The translations under genes were made by a program, and so were the position numbers. Of a DNA stretch of 64,000 nucleotides, positions 28,058-40,000 are shown in pieces. Under the pieces are notes generated by a model. It was not told the DNA's origin. It saw only the letters and a list, made by a program, of their open reading frames with translations, and searched no databases. The stretch is from Azolla caroliniana (lineage: Eukaryota > Polypodiophyta). Numbering within the stretch: the first letter of the stretch is position 1; the number at the start of each line of letters is the position of its first letter. The DNA lies in assembly GCA_043228905.1 (NCBI GenBank), contig JBHGNT010000001.1:29450001-29514000 (forward strand), written 5' to 3'.

Positions 28058-31000
28058 ATGGCGGGAGTTGTAGCCAAGAGAAGCTATGGCTCCCTTCACT
28101 TCACATTTTGGAGAAGGAATAGGAGCAACACCTGCCTCTTCTTCTCGACTTCCACCTCTCCTCCTCAGTTTGCAACCCGACAACCCCGTTGCTTCTTCCA
28201 TCAGGATCCCTTCATCTCTCAGAAGGTAAACTTTCTCTTCTTCTGTATTTCCATGCCGTATCTGTCCTCGTTTCTTTCATTTCTCGTTTGATTTCTGTCG
28301 CTGGATTTCTCTTTTGATTTCTTGCATGTTTTTTTAATATTTTATTGTTCTTTTTCTTTTTGCTTTCTTGAACCTTCTTTCTTTGCAACTGAATTAAAAG
28401 TTAGGTCTTTTCCGCACGGTTTCAGAGGCTTGCATGAGAATATTATTTTATCTCGCCAGAAACAAACGCTTGGTTCAGGACATATGTCATGTATTTCCCA
28501 CTAAACTATAATATAATTTGCTAAAACATCTCAGTGGAGTGACATTGCAATTAATCTTCTGTGTATAGAGGCCAAGAATTTTTTGCTTGAATGGTATGAC
28601 ATTGCAATTAATCTTCTGTGTATAGAGGCCAAGAATTTTTTGCTTGAATGGTACCTTTTATGTTGGGAAGCTTTCAATGAACAAGAAGATAACACAGAGT
28701 CTCTTCTTTCATTACGTCTTGATCGCATAAGCAACATGATATCTCATTACTTATATACAGTACATTAATTTCCAAACCAAGAATCAATGGGCTTTATAGA
28801 AACATACACATTCAACGAAGGGATTGCTCACGAAAGATTTCTCTGTTTATAGTTTTAATGTCCCTAAGATTTAAAGGCCTATGTGCTTATTAAATAATGG
28901 TTCAATGCTATGTTATTAATAGCATGCCGTCAGGATCAAAATCTAGTTACACATTCATTACGTACATAACATAACGACCTTGCATGCTGAGATTTTTATC
29001 AATGCTGGAAGCTAGTTTTATAGACCTAGAAGTTTGATAACCTGTGTGGTTTAGAGGGGAGGAGGATTGGAACCTAATCTCCTCAATATTTTCCATGACA
29101 TTGTGCAGATAACAACTTCGTGTCCTTGGTGGAGGACAACCAATATGCGTTATTATGCTACAAGAGGTGATTTTCTTCACCCTTGTCTGATCAGAACAGT
29201 AATACTTGGTTTTCTTCGAGCTATTGCTCTGATTGATTTTTTGATACTACCATGTTATTGTTTTCATCACCTTTGTTCAGGAAAAAAAGCAAAACGTGGA
29301 ACATCAGCCGAGGAAAAAGTATTGGATGGAAAGCATGCAGCATTGCAAGAAGCATTGGATCAAATATCAAACACTTTTGGTAAAGAGACAGTCATGTGGT
29401 TAGGAAGGAATCCAGAAACAAGAAATGTTCCAGTGATCTCGACAGGATCTCTTTCACTTGATTCTGCCCTTGGAGTTGGTGGTCTGCCAAAGGTAGCAGA
29501 TGCTTCTTTTCTATACTTGCCTTGTTACAAGATTTCTGTTACTGACATGAAACAATCTAGTCTATTCTGTCTTTTATGTACTTTCCTAAATAGTAATCTT
29601 CTCGTTTGTTGAAAACAGAACATCATATTTGTTTGTCTTATGTGTAGTTGCCTTGTGTTGTATTCCTGGATTGGATGTGATGGCCTTCTACATTTGTAGT
29701 ATTGATTTTTTAACTAGTCATTGTTGATCATGAAGTCCACATCTTTGTTTGCAGGGAAGGGTTGTTGAAATCTATGGGCCCGAAGCAAGTGGGAAAACTA
29801 CCTTAGCACTTCATGTGATTGCAGAAGCTCAAAAGAGTGGAGGTATGAACTTCATTATCAGCAGATTGCATATTGCATGTGGATGAGGGGACATAGTTTT
29901 GAATAATGTATCATAAGGATATAGGGACTTCCCTAATGGGGATGCATGGATAGAGAGATTCAATGCCAAAAGTAAAATCCATAAGATTGGGAGGTAAGAG
30001 TCCTACAAATGCTGTTAGGAAGGGGGGGAAGAGTTGGTAATGTAGCCATTTTGAGATGTGTTTGAGGATGTCAATCTTTTTAGCTACAAATTGCCCGGCC
30101 TATTACATCGGGTTTGTGAATCTTGAGGAGAAATGAAATGGAACAAATTACGAAGCGGTTAATGAGCTTCTATAAAATGAACCATTTTTTTGTTTTAGTG
30201 ATGTCTGTTACAAAGTTATGTAAACCTTTACTAGATGTAAGAGTCTCCTTACATGTTGTTCATCAAGCTATGGAGTGGGATATAATTACCTTATTTATCT
30301 TATCTTTTCTTTGAATTCTCTATCATGAGGGGAGGGATGGAGGAAACCCTTCCAGAGATATATTCTTGTGCAAGTACCAAAAGTTATGCTATATAACAAA
30401 CTTTGGAGAATGTTAACATGTTGACTTTGGATTCCGGCCCTTAGTCAGTCAAGATGGTGTAATTCTGGGCACTTTGGTAATCCAAAAGTTTAAAGGATTA
30501 TTTCAATCATATGTAATGAATGATAAGAAATAATTGTCTATAAGTATTTATTGGTTATGTATGAGAAAGAAGCTTAAACTTTGAACATTGTCTGTATTTG
30601 AGTAGCCTTCATTATTTGGTTGTTTTCGTAATTTATTATTTTCATGACATAACCAAAGAAAAGAATTCTACTGAAAATAAAACATCTGTCACATGTTTTG
30701 CAGGTTACTGTGTTTTTATTGATGCTGAGCATGCTCTAGATCCTTCGTTTGCTGAAGCCCTTGGAGTTCGAACAGAGGACTTACTATTAGCTCAGCCAGA
30801 TTGTGGGGAACAAGCCCTAAGTTTAACGGATACATTCATTCGCAGTGGCTCAATTGACGTCATAGTAGTAGACAGTGTAAGTAGTAGAATGCTCGAGTCT
30901 GCATATGATCTTTTACAACTTGTGGGCAGAATGCTTTGATAGGCATGTAAAGTTCATTAAAAAAATAATCTAATTGCTACTCTGGGATGCTTACTCAGGT

Positions 31001-32249
31001 TGCTGCACTTGTGCCTCGGGCAGAACTAGATGGAGAGATGGGTGATGCACATATGGCAGTGCAAGCTCGTCTCATGAGCCAGGCTCTTAGAAAGCTCGCA
31101 CATTCTCTTTCCAAATCACAAACCATGCTTATTTTCATAAACCAGGTAGAGTGAAACATATGATGATATATGCTGTCTCATATTTTCTTTGATTTGTTCA
31201 TGAAATGGGTTTGTGGACTTTATGTAACTAGATTAGAGCCAAGTTGAGTCATGGTGGATTTGGTGGCCCTATTGAAGTGACTTCAGGTGGAAATGCTTTA
31301 AAATTTTATTCATCTGTGCGATTAAACATTCGGAGGACTGGGTTGATCAAGAAAGGAGATGAGGTGAAGTAGATGAGAGATGGTAGTTTTTTTTAAGCTT
31401 AAAAATTTGCTAATGATCTACTATTAGAAAAGCATCAAATATCTGCAATGTTCCAGCTGTCACTTCTAACAGACCTATGCCATTCCCATCACTCTTATTC
31501 CCTTGTATTATGATTAACTTATTCATCATTTGTCTCTTAGAGATGCAATTTCTATTGTTTTTTAAAAGCCTAGTTTGAAAAATCATATGCAAATCTTTCA
31601 ATCTATTTAATAATAAACATATTCTACTTGGTATATTTTTACTCTTCTATTCTATTTAATCTTTCTGTAGAAAGGTGATATCACATTCATACTTCTTATT
31701 CATTCATTCTTTGTAAAGGTCAAGATGTAGTTTGTTTGTTAAATATTTCTACCTATTCATTCATCTCTCTCCTACTCATTTTGAAAGTTAAATTCTTCTC
31801 TACATGTATATCTCATTATGCTTTGGATGTAACAAAACTATCTTGTTATCTGATTGCTTGTGCAGCTTGTCGGTAGCACAGTGACAGTCAAGGTTGCCAA
31901 AAATAAAGTTGCTCCACCTTTCAAGACCGCGGAGTTTGAGATTGAATTCGGGAAGGGTATTTCTAAAGAGGGGGAAATCATAGATTTTGGCCTCAAATAT
32001 GGTCTCGTGGGAAAGTCCGGTAATTGGTATTCAATCAACGGGGAGAATATATCCAATGGGAAGGAAAATTTTAAGAAACATCTCAAGGAACATACGGATT
32101 TGAGAGAGATGCTATTGACAAGCATAAGAGAAAGACTTAGTGGTTCATCAGAAGATGATGAAAGTGCACTCGACTTTGAAGTTGGTTCAGATCAAGAAGA
32201 TGGAGATATGGCTTTGCATGAAGAGGAAGCTGTAGGCAAAGCTTTATAG
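28058..32249 (+). CDS. RECA: Organellar RecA recombinase, probably mitochondrial
   Basis: Bacterial-type RecA that forms filaments on single-stranded DNA and drives homologous strand exchange; plant copies keep organelle genomes stable. Coding exons 28058-28225, 29109-29166, 29281-29492, 29755-29842, 30704-30876, 30999-31145, 31232-31363, 31866-32249; phases agree, 453 aa. Residues 1 to about 75 are Arg/Ser/Phe-rich with few acidic residues, as in mitochondrial presequences ([10 protein letters not shown] near the end). RecA core: [20 protein letters not shown], Walker [10 protein letters not shown] at 154-162, [10 protein letters not shown], Walker B IDVIVVDS ending at 233, [18 protein letters not shown] and FINQIRAK. 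The C-terminus is acidic ([21 protein letters not shown] in part). The family assignment is firm; mitochondrion rather than plastid, and RECA2 or RECA3 type, is inferred. Confidence 0.94.
28540..28653. repeat. 57-bp identical tandem duplication in RECA intron 1
   Basis: Copies 28540-28596 and 28597-28653 are adjacent and identical, so the duplication is recent or maintained. Not coding in the RECA frame. Confidence 0.93.
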
Positions 32250-32375
32250 AAGATTGGTAACTCATCAACAGGATCAGTATCTAGTCAAAGCTGAGCATTT
32301 TGGTATCTATGTGAAATGCATTGAAATTCCGTTGTATAGAATCCGTGGTTCCTTTTGCAAGACAAAACTGGGGGA

Positions 32376-32432
32376 GGAATCGAACTCCCAATAAACGGCT
32401 TAGTGAGACAAGGCTTCGAACACAATCGGCCA
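32376..32432 (-). mobile_element. Possible tRNA-derived SINE fragment
   Basis: On the minus strand a box-A-like motif (ttggccgattg, about 32419-32432) is followed about 35 bases later by a good box B (gttcgattcc, 32385-32376). The spacing suits a polymerase III promoter. It sits in or after the RECA 3' untranslated region. No cloverleaf can be completed, so a SINE remnant is likelier than a tRNA gene. Weak evidence. Confidence 0.3.
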
Positions 32433-34022
32433 ACTTAACAAAATCCCTTGTCGGTTGCCCTTAAAATATCATTTCAGTGTAACCCAAAAATTGCCCTACT
32501 CTGCTTTACAAGACCCTTTTGGTATAGAGGAAGGGTACAGAGTGCAATCAATTTTGTCTTCATCGGATTTTTTGTATATATATATATGTATGTATCCTTG
32601 ACTGATGTGTGACTGCACTGCAGCACATGCAAGAGACTGATGTTGCTCCCAATGTTTACTACATTTAGAACTTGAAAGTTTTCAAACTTTAAAACAACGC
32701 ATGAAGATTTTGTTCTAGTCATTGCACCATTGAGTCATACATACAAATGGTGGCTTATTTCCCCCTAGAAAGCATGCTGTTACAGTTGAGACATGGTTTA
32801 TATGAATTGGTTTTAAAGAAGATGCTTATTTTCAGGTATCATGCCAATATTTTAGGACTTCTGCATTTCCTAATATGCTTGCATACATATACCCTTTTGG
32901 AGATTTTGATATTTACATCATATTTGCTGTTAGCAATCTAAACATTAAAATTGTGTTGTAAAATCTATGTTTACATACATGATTTGGTCCACGATGCTTT
33001 GTTTGTGAAACATGGTATGGGAGGTATATGCAGGGTCTCTCCTTGTGGTGTGTTTAATAGAGTGGAGATTCTTAAATGCTTAGGGGCTTAAGAACTTTAC
33101 ATAAGTTTGCCATTAACAATGATTTCCATAAAAAAATCATTTAACCAAATAGTGTTTCAAAAGAAATGAAGGTATTTTGTTATTTGTTTTTGTACATACA
33201 TATCCCTGATTGAGCATCCAAACACTCTCATGCAAGTTATTGTTCAAACTTCATCACAACCCAAGTTGAATGATGATTCCATCTAATTAAGACAAATGAT
33301 TAGCAAGAGCGTAACTTAAAAGTTGGCATTATCTAGATGATAAAAAATGCACGAGTTTAAGCTTATGAGCTTGTGTGGGGGAGTTTATATCCCACATAGT
33401 AGGAGAGCATGAACACATGCTCATGTCATTTGTTATAACATTTCTAGTTTGTTGACAATATGAACTTTAATAAACAATCGTTGATTTGTTCAAGGACTAA
33501 ATATTGGAGGAAAGAAATATGAGATGCCAAGTAATTGAGCAAGTGAAACTCTCTCATGCATATATGGGTTCAACCTATAACTTTGATTTTAACTTGTAGT
33601 TATTTAGACTCTTCCTACGAACAAGGGTCCAAGGTGTCCCTCTAGTTTTAATTTGTAGCAAATAATGTGCAATCAAGCATCAATTTAGAATCTTGAGATT
33701 GTGACAACATGAAGAGATGCAGGGAAACTTAGAAACCATATAAGGAACGACCGATGATGCTCACTATTCGAGACATTAATAAGGAATATCTAGTTTGTTT
33801 GAGAGATTTTTCGAAAGACCTAGTTACCATGAGCATTGCCACATTAAGTTTTTCATTGTTTCCAAAATGGCCGCTAATTAACGTGCCATAAGAGAAACGA
33901 GATCTGCTTGGTTCTTTTTCTTTTGTGTGTGAATGTTAGGGATGGGCATTTTAGCCAAGTGAAGAGAACTCAGGGTCATTATTGACCTCTGTTTTGGGCA
34001 TTAGTTTTGCCAATGTATAATA

Positions 34023-34097
34023 TGTATACATACATACATACATATATATGTATGCTACATGTATATATATTAATATATATATATATATATATATATG
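34023..34097. repeat. CATA and TA microsatellite
   Basis: (CATA)n followed by (TA)n with short interruptions. Confidence 0.85.
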
Positions 34098-34236
34098 TCC
34101 ATTTGAACAAGTACATGTGCGTCCGGACAGAAGTCCGTGTGAAACGAAACAAAGAAAAGAAACCCTAAAACCTGCAGGAGCTCTATATATCCACACATAT
34201 AAAACTGCTTCCATGGTAATAGCTGACACTTAACTC

Positions 34237-34258
34237 TAACCCTAACCCTAACCCTAAC
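34237..34258. repeat. Interstitial telomere-like repeat (CCCTAA)3
   Basis: Three and a half units of taaccc in tandem. The period is 6, the TTAGGG type, not the common plant TTTAGGG period of 7. Short enough to be chance or a polymerase-III or ribosomal-protein-type telo-box. Confidence 0.7.
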
Positions 34259-34898
34259 TTTCCGATACATCGACCGGGAGATTGCAGTAGACGAGAATAA
34301 TAGGAAGGATGAAACGCACTGGGCACTGAGGTCTCAATGATCGAAACGCGTTCTGTTCGGGCCTAGAAACCCCGTTTCTGACCGTTCTCTTCTTCTTCCT
34401 CTGCCTCTCCTTCTTCCCACGTACTTTCTTGCCCATTATGTATCGGGATGTATGCATTTTCGGATTCCATTTTGCTATGATGATTTAACTTGAGTACCAT
34501 CAAAGTCCGAGCGTATCCGCCAGTTTTTTCTCTGGTAGAGACGCTGTGATGGATCCTTCATCTGTCTGAGCAAACTGTAGATTTGTACCTGTTAGTGCAT
34601 TGGAAGACTCAAGCTCTCTTTGTTCTGTACTGGAATCTATAGGGTGTTCCTTGTGGATTTGTACACTATATTGGATGGGTTCTTGAGGATTTGAACAGTC
34701 CTCCACTCTCAGCCTTTCGTTGGGATTTTGACGTTGTGCTCCAATTGCAGGGACTGTTGATAGTGATGTTCTCGTGTGCTAGTACAAATTTAGGATTTTC
34801 TGTCGATTCAAACATGCACGTCTCTGTCAAATAGGTCATGAACTTTTGAGACTTAGCATCATTTACCTGTGTGCAGGCAATATGCAATATGTTTTTAT

Positions 34899-35170
34899 GG
34901 AACTCCGTCTATGTAGAGCCCCGAAATTCGCATAGTTGGGCATTCCACCGGCCTTCACCAATCTGCGTAACCTTAATTTATGACAAGATTACCTAAGGAA
35001 CGTGCCATGGTAGGGCAAATTACGGTATATCTACTTCATGGAGCTCCGTTTATGTAGAGCCGCGAAATTCGCACAGTTAGGCATTCGATCGGCCATCATC
35101 AATCTGCTAAACCTTAACGTATGACAATACTACTTAAGAAACGCACCCTGGTTGGGCATACGACAATTCC
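34899..35170. repeat. Diverged tandem duplication, period about 141 bp
   Basis: The segments starting at 34899 and 35040 share a colinear series of motifs (ctccgt.tatgtagagcc, cgaaattcgca.agtt.ggcattc, cggcc.tca.caatctgc) with many substitutions. An older duplication than the other tandem copies in the window. Confidence 0.75.
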
Positions 35171-37031
35171 ATTTGGAACTTATCTGGAGTTTGCTCGATA
35201 GGTTGATAAAAACTCTTACTTTTGACTGTAATCTATTTTTGTATCCCGTGCAGCTCTCTGTATGGGTTTCTGCTAGGGATATTGAAACTTTGCAGTTACT
35301 AGCTAATTCTTTATACATACTTAGTAAATTGATCTGAAGCCTGAAAACCTACCCTTGCATTGTAGAAATTTATGCACTCAAATTCTAAGCCATGTGATGT
35401 TCCTCTGGTTAATTGCTTGGAAATGATGGCCTCCGTGTATATGCGAATAATTCACGGCATCAATCAATAATGTACGAGTAGGAAGCGATTATGAATATAT
35501 AGGAAATGTTGCTAGAGATATGCAGAATTCATAGGTGACTCCTTCATCACTCCTAATCCAAACAGCGATATGGCCAGAAGATTGAAGCTCACATGTGAAC
35601 TTTAAGGAAATAAGAAACCATTCTTAGTGCCTCGAGACTGAATCAAGCTGCAGGCCGCAATCTCTCAACCCCTAATGACATTGATCTCCAAGATTCTTGC
35701 AGCTGTGAAGCAATTTCAGACGAAATCTTACTTAAATCTCAGTCCTGTTAGAATTATTGCAACTCCCGAACAATCTGGATTCTGAACTACTGTGCGTATG
35801 TTGGTTTCCCATGGTAGCAAATTGCAATGAGATGGATATGTAAAATCCTTGATTGAGACGCATTCACCCACGAAAATAATGTTGTGGAGCACATGAATGG
35901 TCTTACTTAATCTAGACAGCAAACATGTCCTGAAATGATTTTGTCTTGTTGAATTGAGCTAGTGAAGAGTGTGGTTAGCATCGAATTCCTGCCATCTCTT
36001 ACAAAACTGTAACATAGAAGAATAAGAATTAATTTGATAATGTAAAATGCTCATGAAATCGAAGATCATCGAGAGCGCACCTCATTTACAAACTGGTTCT
36101 CAACTACCAGACATCCCTCCTATGAGCTGCTGGTTCGCACCTACCAAACCCTATCCCACATGTACTTGATGTGCCCAAACAAATGTCAACATATTTGATG
36201 GTTGAGTTCTTTGTCGATTGAATAAATGAACAAATTGAAGAGGGAGCCATTGGCATTGTCAAGGGACACTAGTTGGTAAAGTTAGTCAAGTAACTGTAGT
36301 TCGGGACAAAGTACAATATTTTCATGGAGGTGTCACACTTGGTCGGGGAATGATACAATTGTTATCCTATTCATATGTTCATCCCATTCTGGCATCATTC
36401 TCATGTAAACTTCATCATACGATTGAAAATGATGTTGACTCTTATGATCGCACTTCAACCAATCCTCTCAGCTGGGGTTAAAATGTATATATAGCCTATA
36501 TCGGCACAAAGAAGAAGAGTGAATTGAAGAAGTAGATGTTTCCTGACTAAAAAACAAAGGTGCCACTAATGGTAGAGTTAGGATGGATAGGCTCTTTCAA
36601 GCTTGTTTCCATCCATCAAAGAACTCAATGATGATTGGTTTGAAAGTAGCATATGTGCCCTAGGGCACTTGTTTATCTTTTCACATTATTTTTCGATCGT
36701 CGAAATAAGCGTAGGGAAAGGGACGATATAATATTTGTTGAGGATTCCCAATAAAAGAACCCTTCAAAATTGGAGTAGTGTAGGTTTTTTCTAATCTCAC
36801 AAAATGCCCCTCTCAAAATCTAGATTCATACAATTGCAATCAAATGCCCCCAAATCTTTTAGAGTCTTTTTTATTCTTTTGTTTGTCTTGCAAAGGAAAA
36901 CAGTATGACTATGGCAAGCTTTGTAATTCTCCTGGAATTACAACAGACAACAGAATCAAAGAACATCTTCATTCGCTAAACCTCTCTCACTTCTCCCTCT
37001 GCGTATTTTCTATCATCTTTGCTTCGATTCC

Positions 37032-40000
37032 ATGGTATGTTACCAAGATGAAATCTTTTTATTTGATCTGTTTCTTTTTTTCTTGGTATGATTTAAATCA
37101 GAGACATAAACATGTTTTGTTAAAACCTAAATTAAACACATAAACTAGTTGTTTTCTGATTCGTGTTTTGATTCATCAATTTACCGTAATATGAACAGAA
37201 AGCATACATTGTTTTTTCTCCCCTCTCTGTGTCATGTGTTTGATCCATCAGTGAGCATACAATAGGAAGAGAAACATGCCTATTTTTCCAATTCATGGAA
37301 AACCGAGAAATTATACGTTTTCCTTGTTGCAAAAATGAAGTTAACATGTATTTGGTCTATCCAGTGAACATGGAATAAAGAAAATCATCAAATTTTGTTT
37401 TTTCATTTGTTTTGTCTCTTACAGTTTTCCATCGCTGCTATCAATGATGTGGAAACTCCACAAGAGGATTGGCAGAATTTGGCTCCAACAAAAGAAGCAC
37501 AGGTTCCCCTCTCTCTCTCTCTCTGCCCCACCCCCGTCCCCCTACTACATCAGAAACTCAGGTCAAATATATGAAGAGGTCGCATGGTTATGCAATAATT
37601 TTGAAAAATGCCACTCAGGTTTAATAAATACTCCAAAACCCCCAATTTGGGAAAGTTGAGAATTTTTGCGGCATTTTGTCAATAATCTTGGTAAGTAATT
37701 AGGCTTTTATCTCTAAATTGTTTTTAAATTACCAATTATGGAGGAAGTGTGCTGTTGATTATATCCTAACATGAGAAGAATTGGACAAATAAGAGAACCC
37801 TAAATAACAAGCAAGCACTATTAGCAAGGATTCTCTTAATTAAGTGTGAGAGAGATATAATGTTTGTATTATGCGGTCTACAAATGTAAGTGTCAAAACT
37901 TTGAATGGAATGTGTGAACTTATTGCATAGTTGAACTACATTTTAATCATTTACTCTAAGAAATGTGCTTAAATTTTCTTCTGAAAGCTGTTTCTATTGA
38001 TTCTGATGTTTTTGATGCTTAAAATGTTTGAATGGTCGTCATAATGTTTTTGTGATCATTGTGATGTTTTTAATGCACATCAGAAGGTTTTTTGATGGTT
38101 TTATTTGATAGCCATTGCAGATTTTTATTGGTCGTTGTAAGCTTTTAGTGGTCCCTGGAAAGTCTTCACGGTTGATGACCGTTGCAAGGTTTTAACGGTT
38201 ATTGTTGTTGTATATTCAGGAGTTTCAACTGACTCAAATGTACAATGAAAGCCTGGTCCATTTGCAAGCTGGGGAGTATAAGCAAGCGCAGTTGCTTTTG
38301 GAGGCTATCATTCAGGATCCTTTAAGCGCCAACGCTGAAGTAAGCTTACCTATATAGTTATCATTGGCCTTTTCATTTTCGTGTTTAAAGTTCATAGAGT
38401 TTTTTGTGGCTTTGGATAATGATGTGGACACTAGGTAGAAAGCTAGGTAGAGAGTATATCCAAGTTCTATATATGTTGTCAAGCTACAGTTTAAATAAAA
38501 GTAAGGCTTTGGGCTAGAGTAGCACATGGATGCATGGGATTATTGTATTGGATGGGAGGGTGGAAAATACACCACACTATGTAGCTCACCTATTTGTAGT
38601 GAACCCGCATGGGATAGTCCACTTTGGACTTGAATTGCATTTCATATTGTTTGGCACTCTAGCATGAGGTGCATGCTTGTTCAGGTAGTATCTATATACA
38701 TGAAAAATAATTTCTCTGCTTTTGGCATTATATGCACATGAGATATAATACATTTGTGGCTAGCAGACAAGAAATAATGCCACCGTGTTTTCATTTGTAA
38801 TGAGTTTGATGCTGGCAGCCTATATACATGAGAAATAATGTCTCTATGTTTTCTTTCTATATTCATGAAGTTTTGAATGAGTTGTGGGTACTACTTTTGT
38901 ACAATCATCATAACTATGTTGTTCAGCAAATGTGATGACTTTGTTATGGTTAATATACAACTCTGTTTTCTAAAAACAGAAGATGGTAGCTCCTGCAATT
39001 GTTACCTTGTATATATTGTCATCGTGTTTGTTTTATAATGTCATTGGGTTTTGATTAAGTGGATGCTACTACAACCAAGCATCCTATATATGCCAGAAAT
39101 AATATCGCTGTGCTTTCTTTGTTAGTTCTGAATAAGGTCTCTTTTATGTTTTACAGATGGAGAATGTGGCAAATTCAGACCCTATGCGTCAACTGAGGTT
39201 GGCTTATCATATCCGTTGGTAGAATGTATGAGTGTATTCTTATTTAGCAATCAAACAACAGTTCGGTTGCAGCTCAAACTGGTTTAAGAGTCTCAACCTC
39301 AAACCATTTAAAAATTTTCAAACTCAAATGAAACTGAACCAAACCTTGAAAGTATTCAAATCAAAACTGTTTAAACTGAACCGTTTTAGAGACCCTCAAA
39401 TGTAAACTATTTAAACCGAACCATTAAAGAGTTCCTCAGACCTAAACAATTTAAACTGTTTAGCAAATAATTTGCATAAAAGATAAAATTAAAATCCTCA
39501 ACACTAAGTGTATGAAAAAATTCATAAAGAAATATTGTAACATAAATACAAATGTAAACCATGAGTACTTCTAGATCATTAAGAACTATTTATTAAGCTT
39601 GTATTTTTTTTTTTTCATTTAACATGCTGTTTTCCAATTTAAGCCAAACCAAACCAAACCAAAACCTTAAACTAGTGAAGTCGTAAAGCATGTTTCATTG
39701 TTTGGTTTTGGCTCAGAAGAAACTGTTTCTGGTTGCTATTCTTATTGTCAATTGTGCTGTATTTGTTGCTTTGAATAATGTGTTCACAATGAAACACTTC
39801 CCATGAAAAAAATTAGCGTGAAATGCATCCAAGAGTTAGGATATGTTCTACTTTCTTGGGTAAAATAGCAAGTGCAAACATATTCTACCATAAGAGTCTC
39901 AAAATGAAATTTCAAATAGTAGAGACTCTATGTCTAGGTTTCCAGTGGCAGTAATGGAAACTGAGTATACATGAGGAGGTTGTTGAAATAAACAATGAAT

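Larger units (their letters stand above)
32250..37031. other. Intergenic region between RECA and CABIN1
   Basis: About 4.8 kb. Contains the possible SINE, a CATA/TA microsatellite (34020-34100), three telomere-like CCCTAA units (34237-34258), and a diverged tandem duplication (34899-35170). No gene recognised. The 5' leader of CABIN1 probably begins around 36900-37000 in a pyrimidine-rich stretch. Confidence 0.55.

Noticed and set aside
32376-32432. Functional tRNA gene
   Set aside because: Box A and box B are present but no acceptor stem or anticodon arm can be formed.
34070-34270. Minus-strand frame beginning MYRKVRVRVRVRVK
   Set aside because: Translation of the telomere-like repeat and TA microsatellite.
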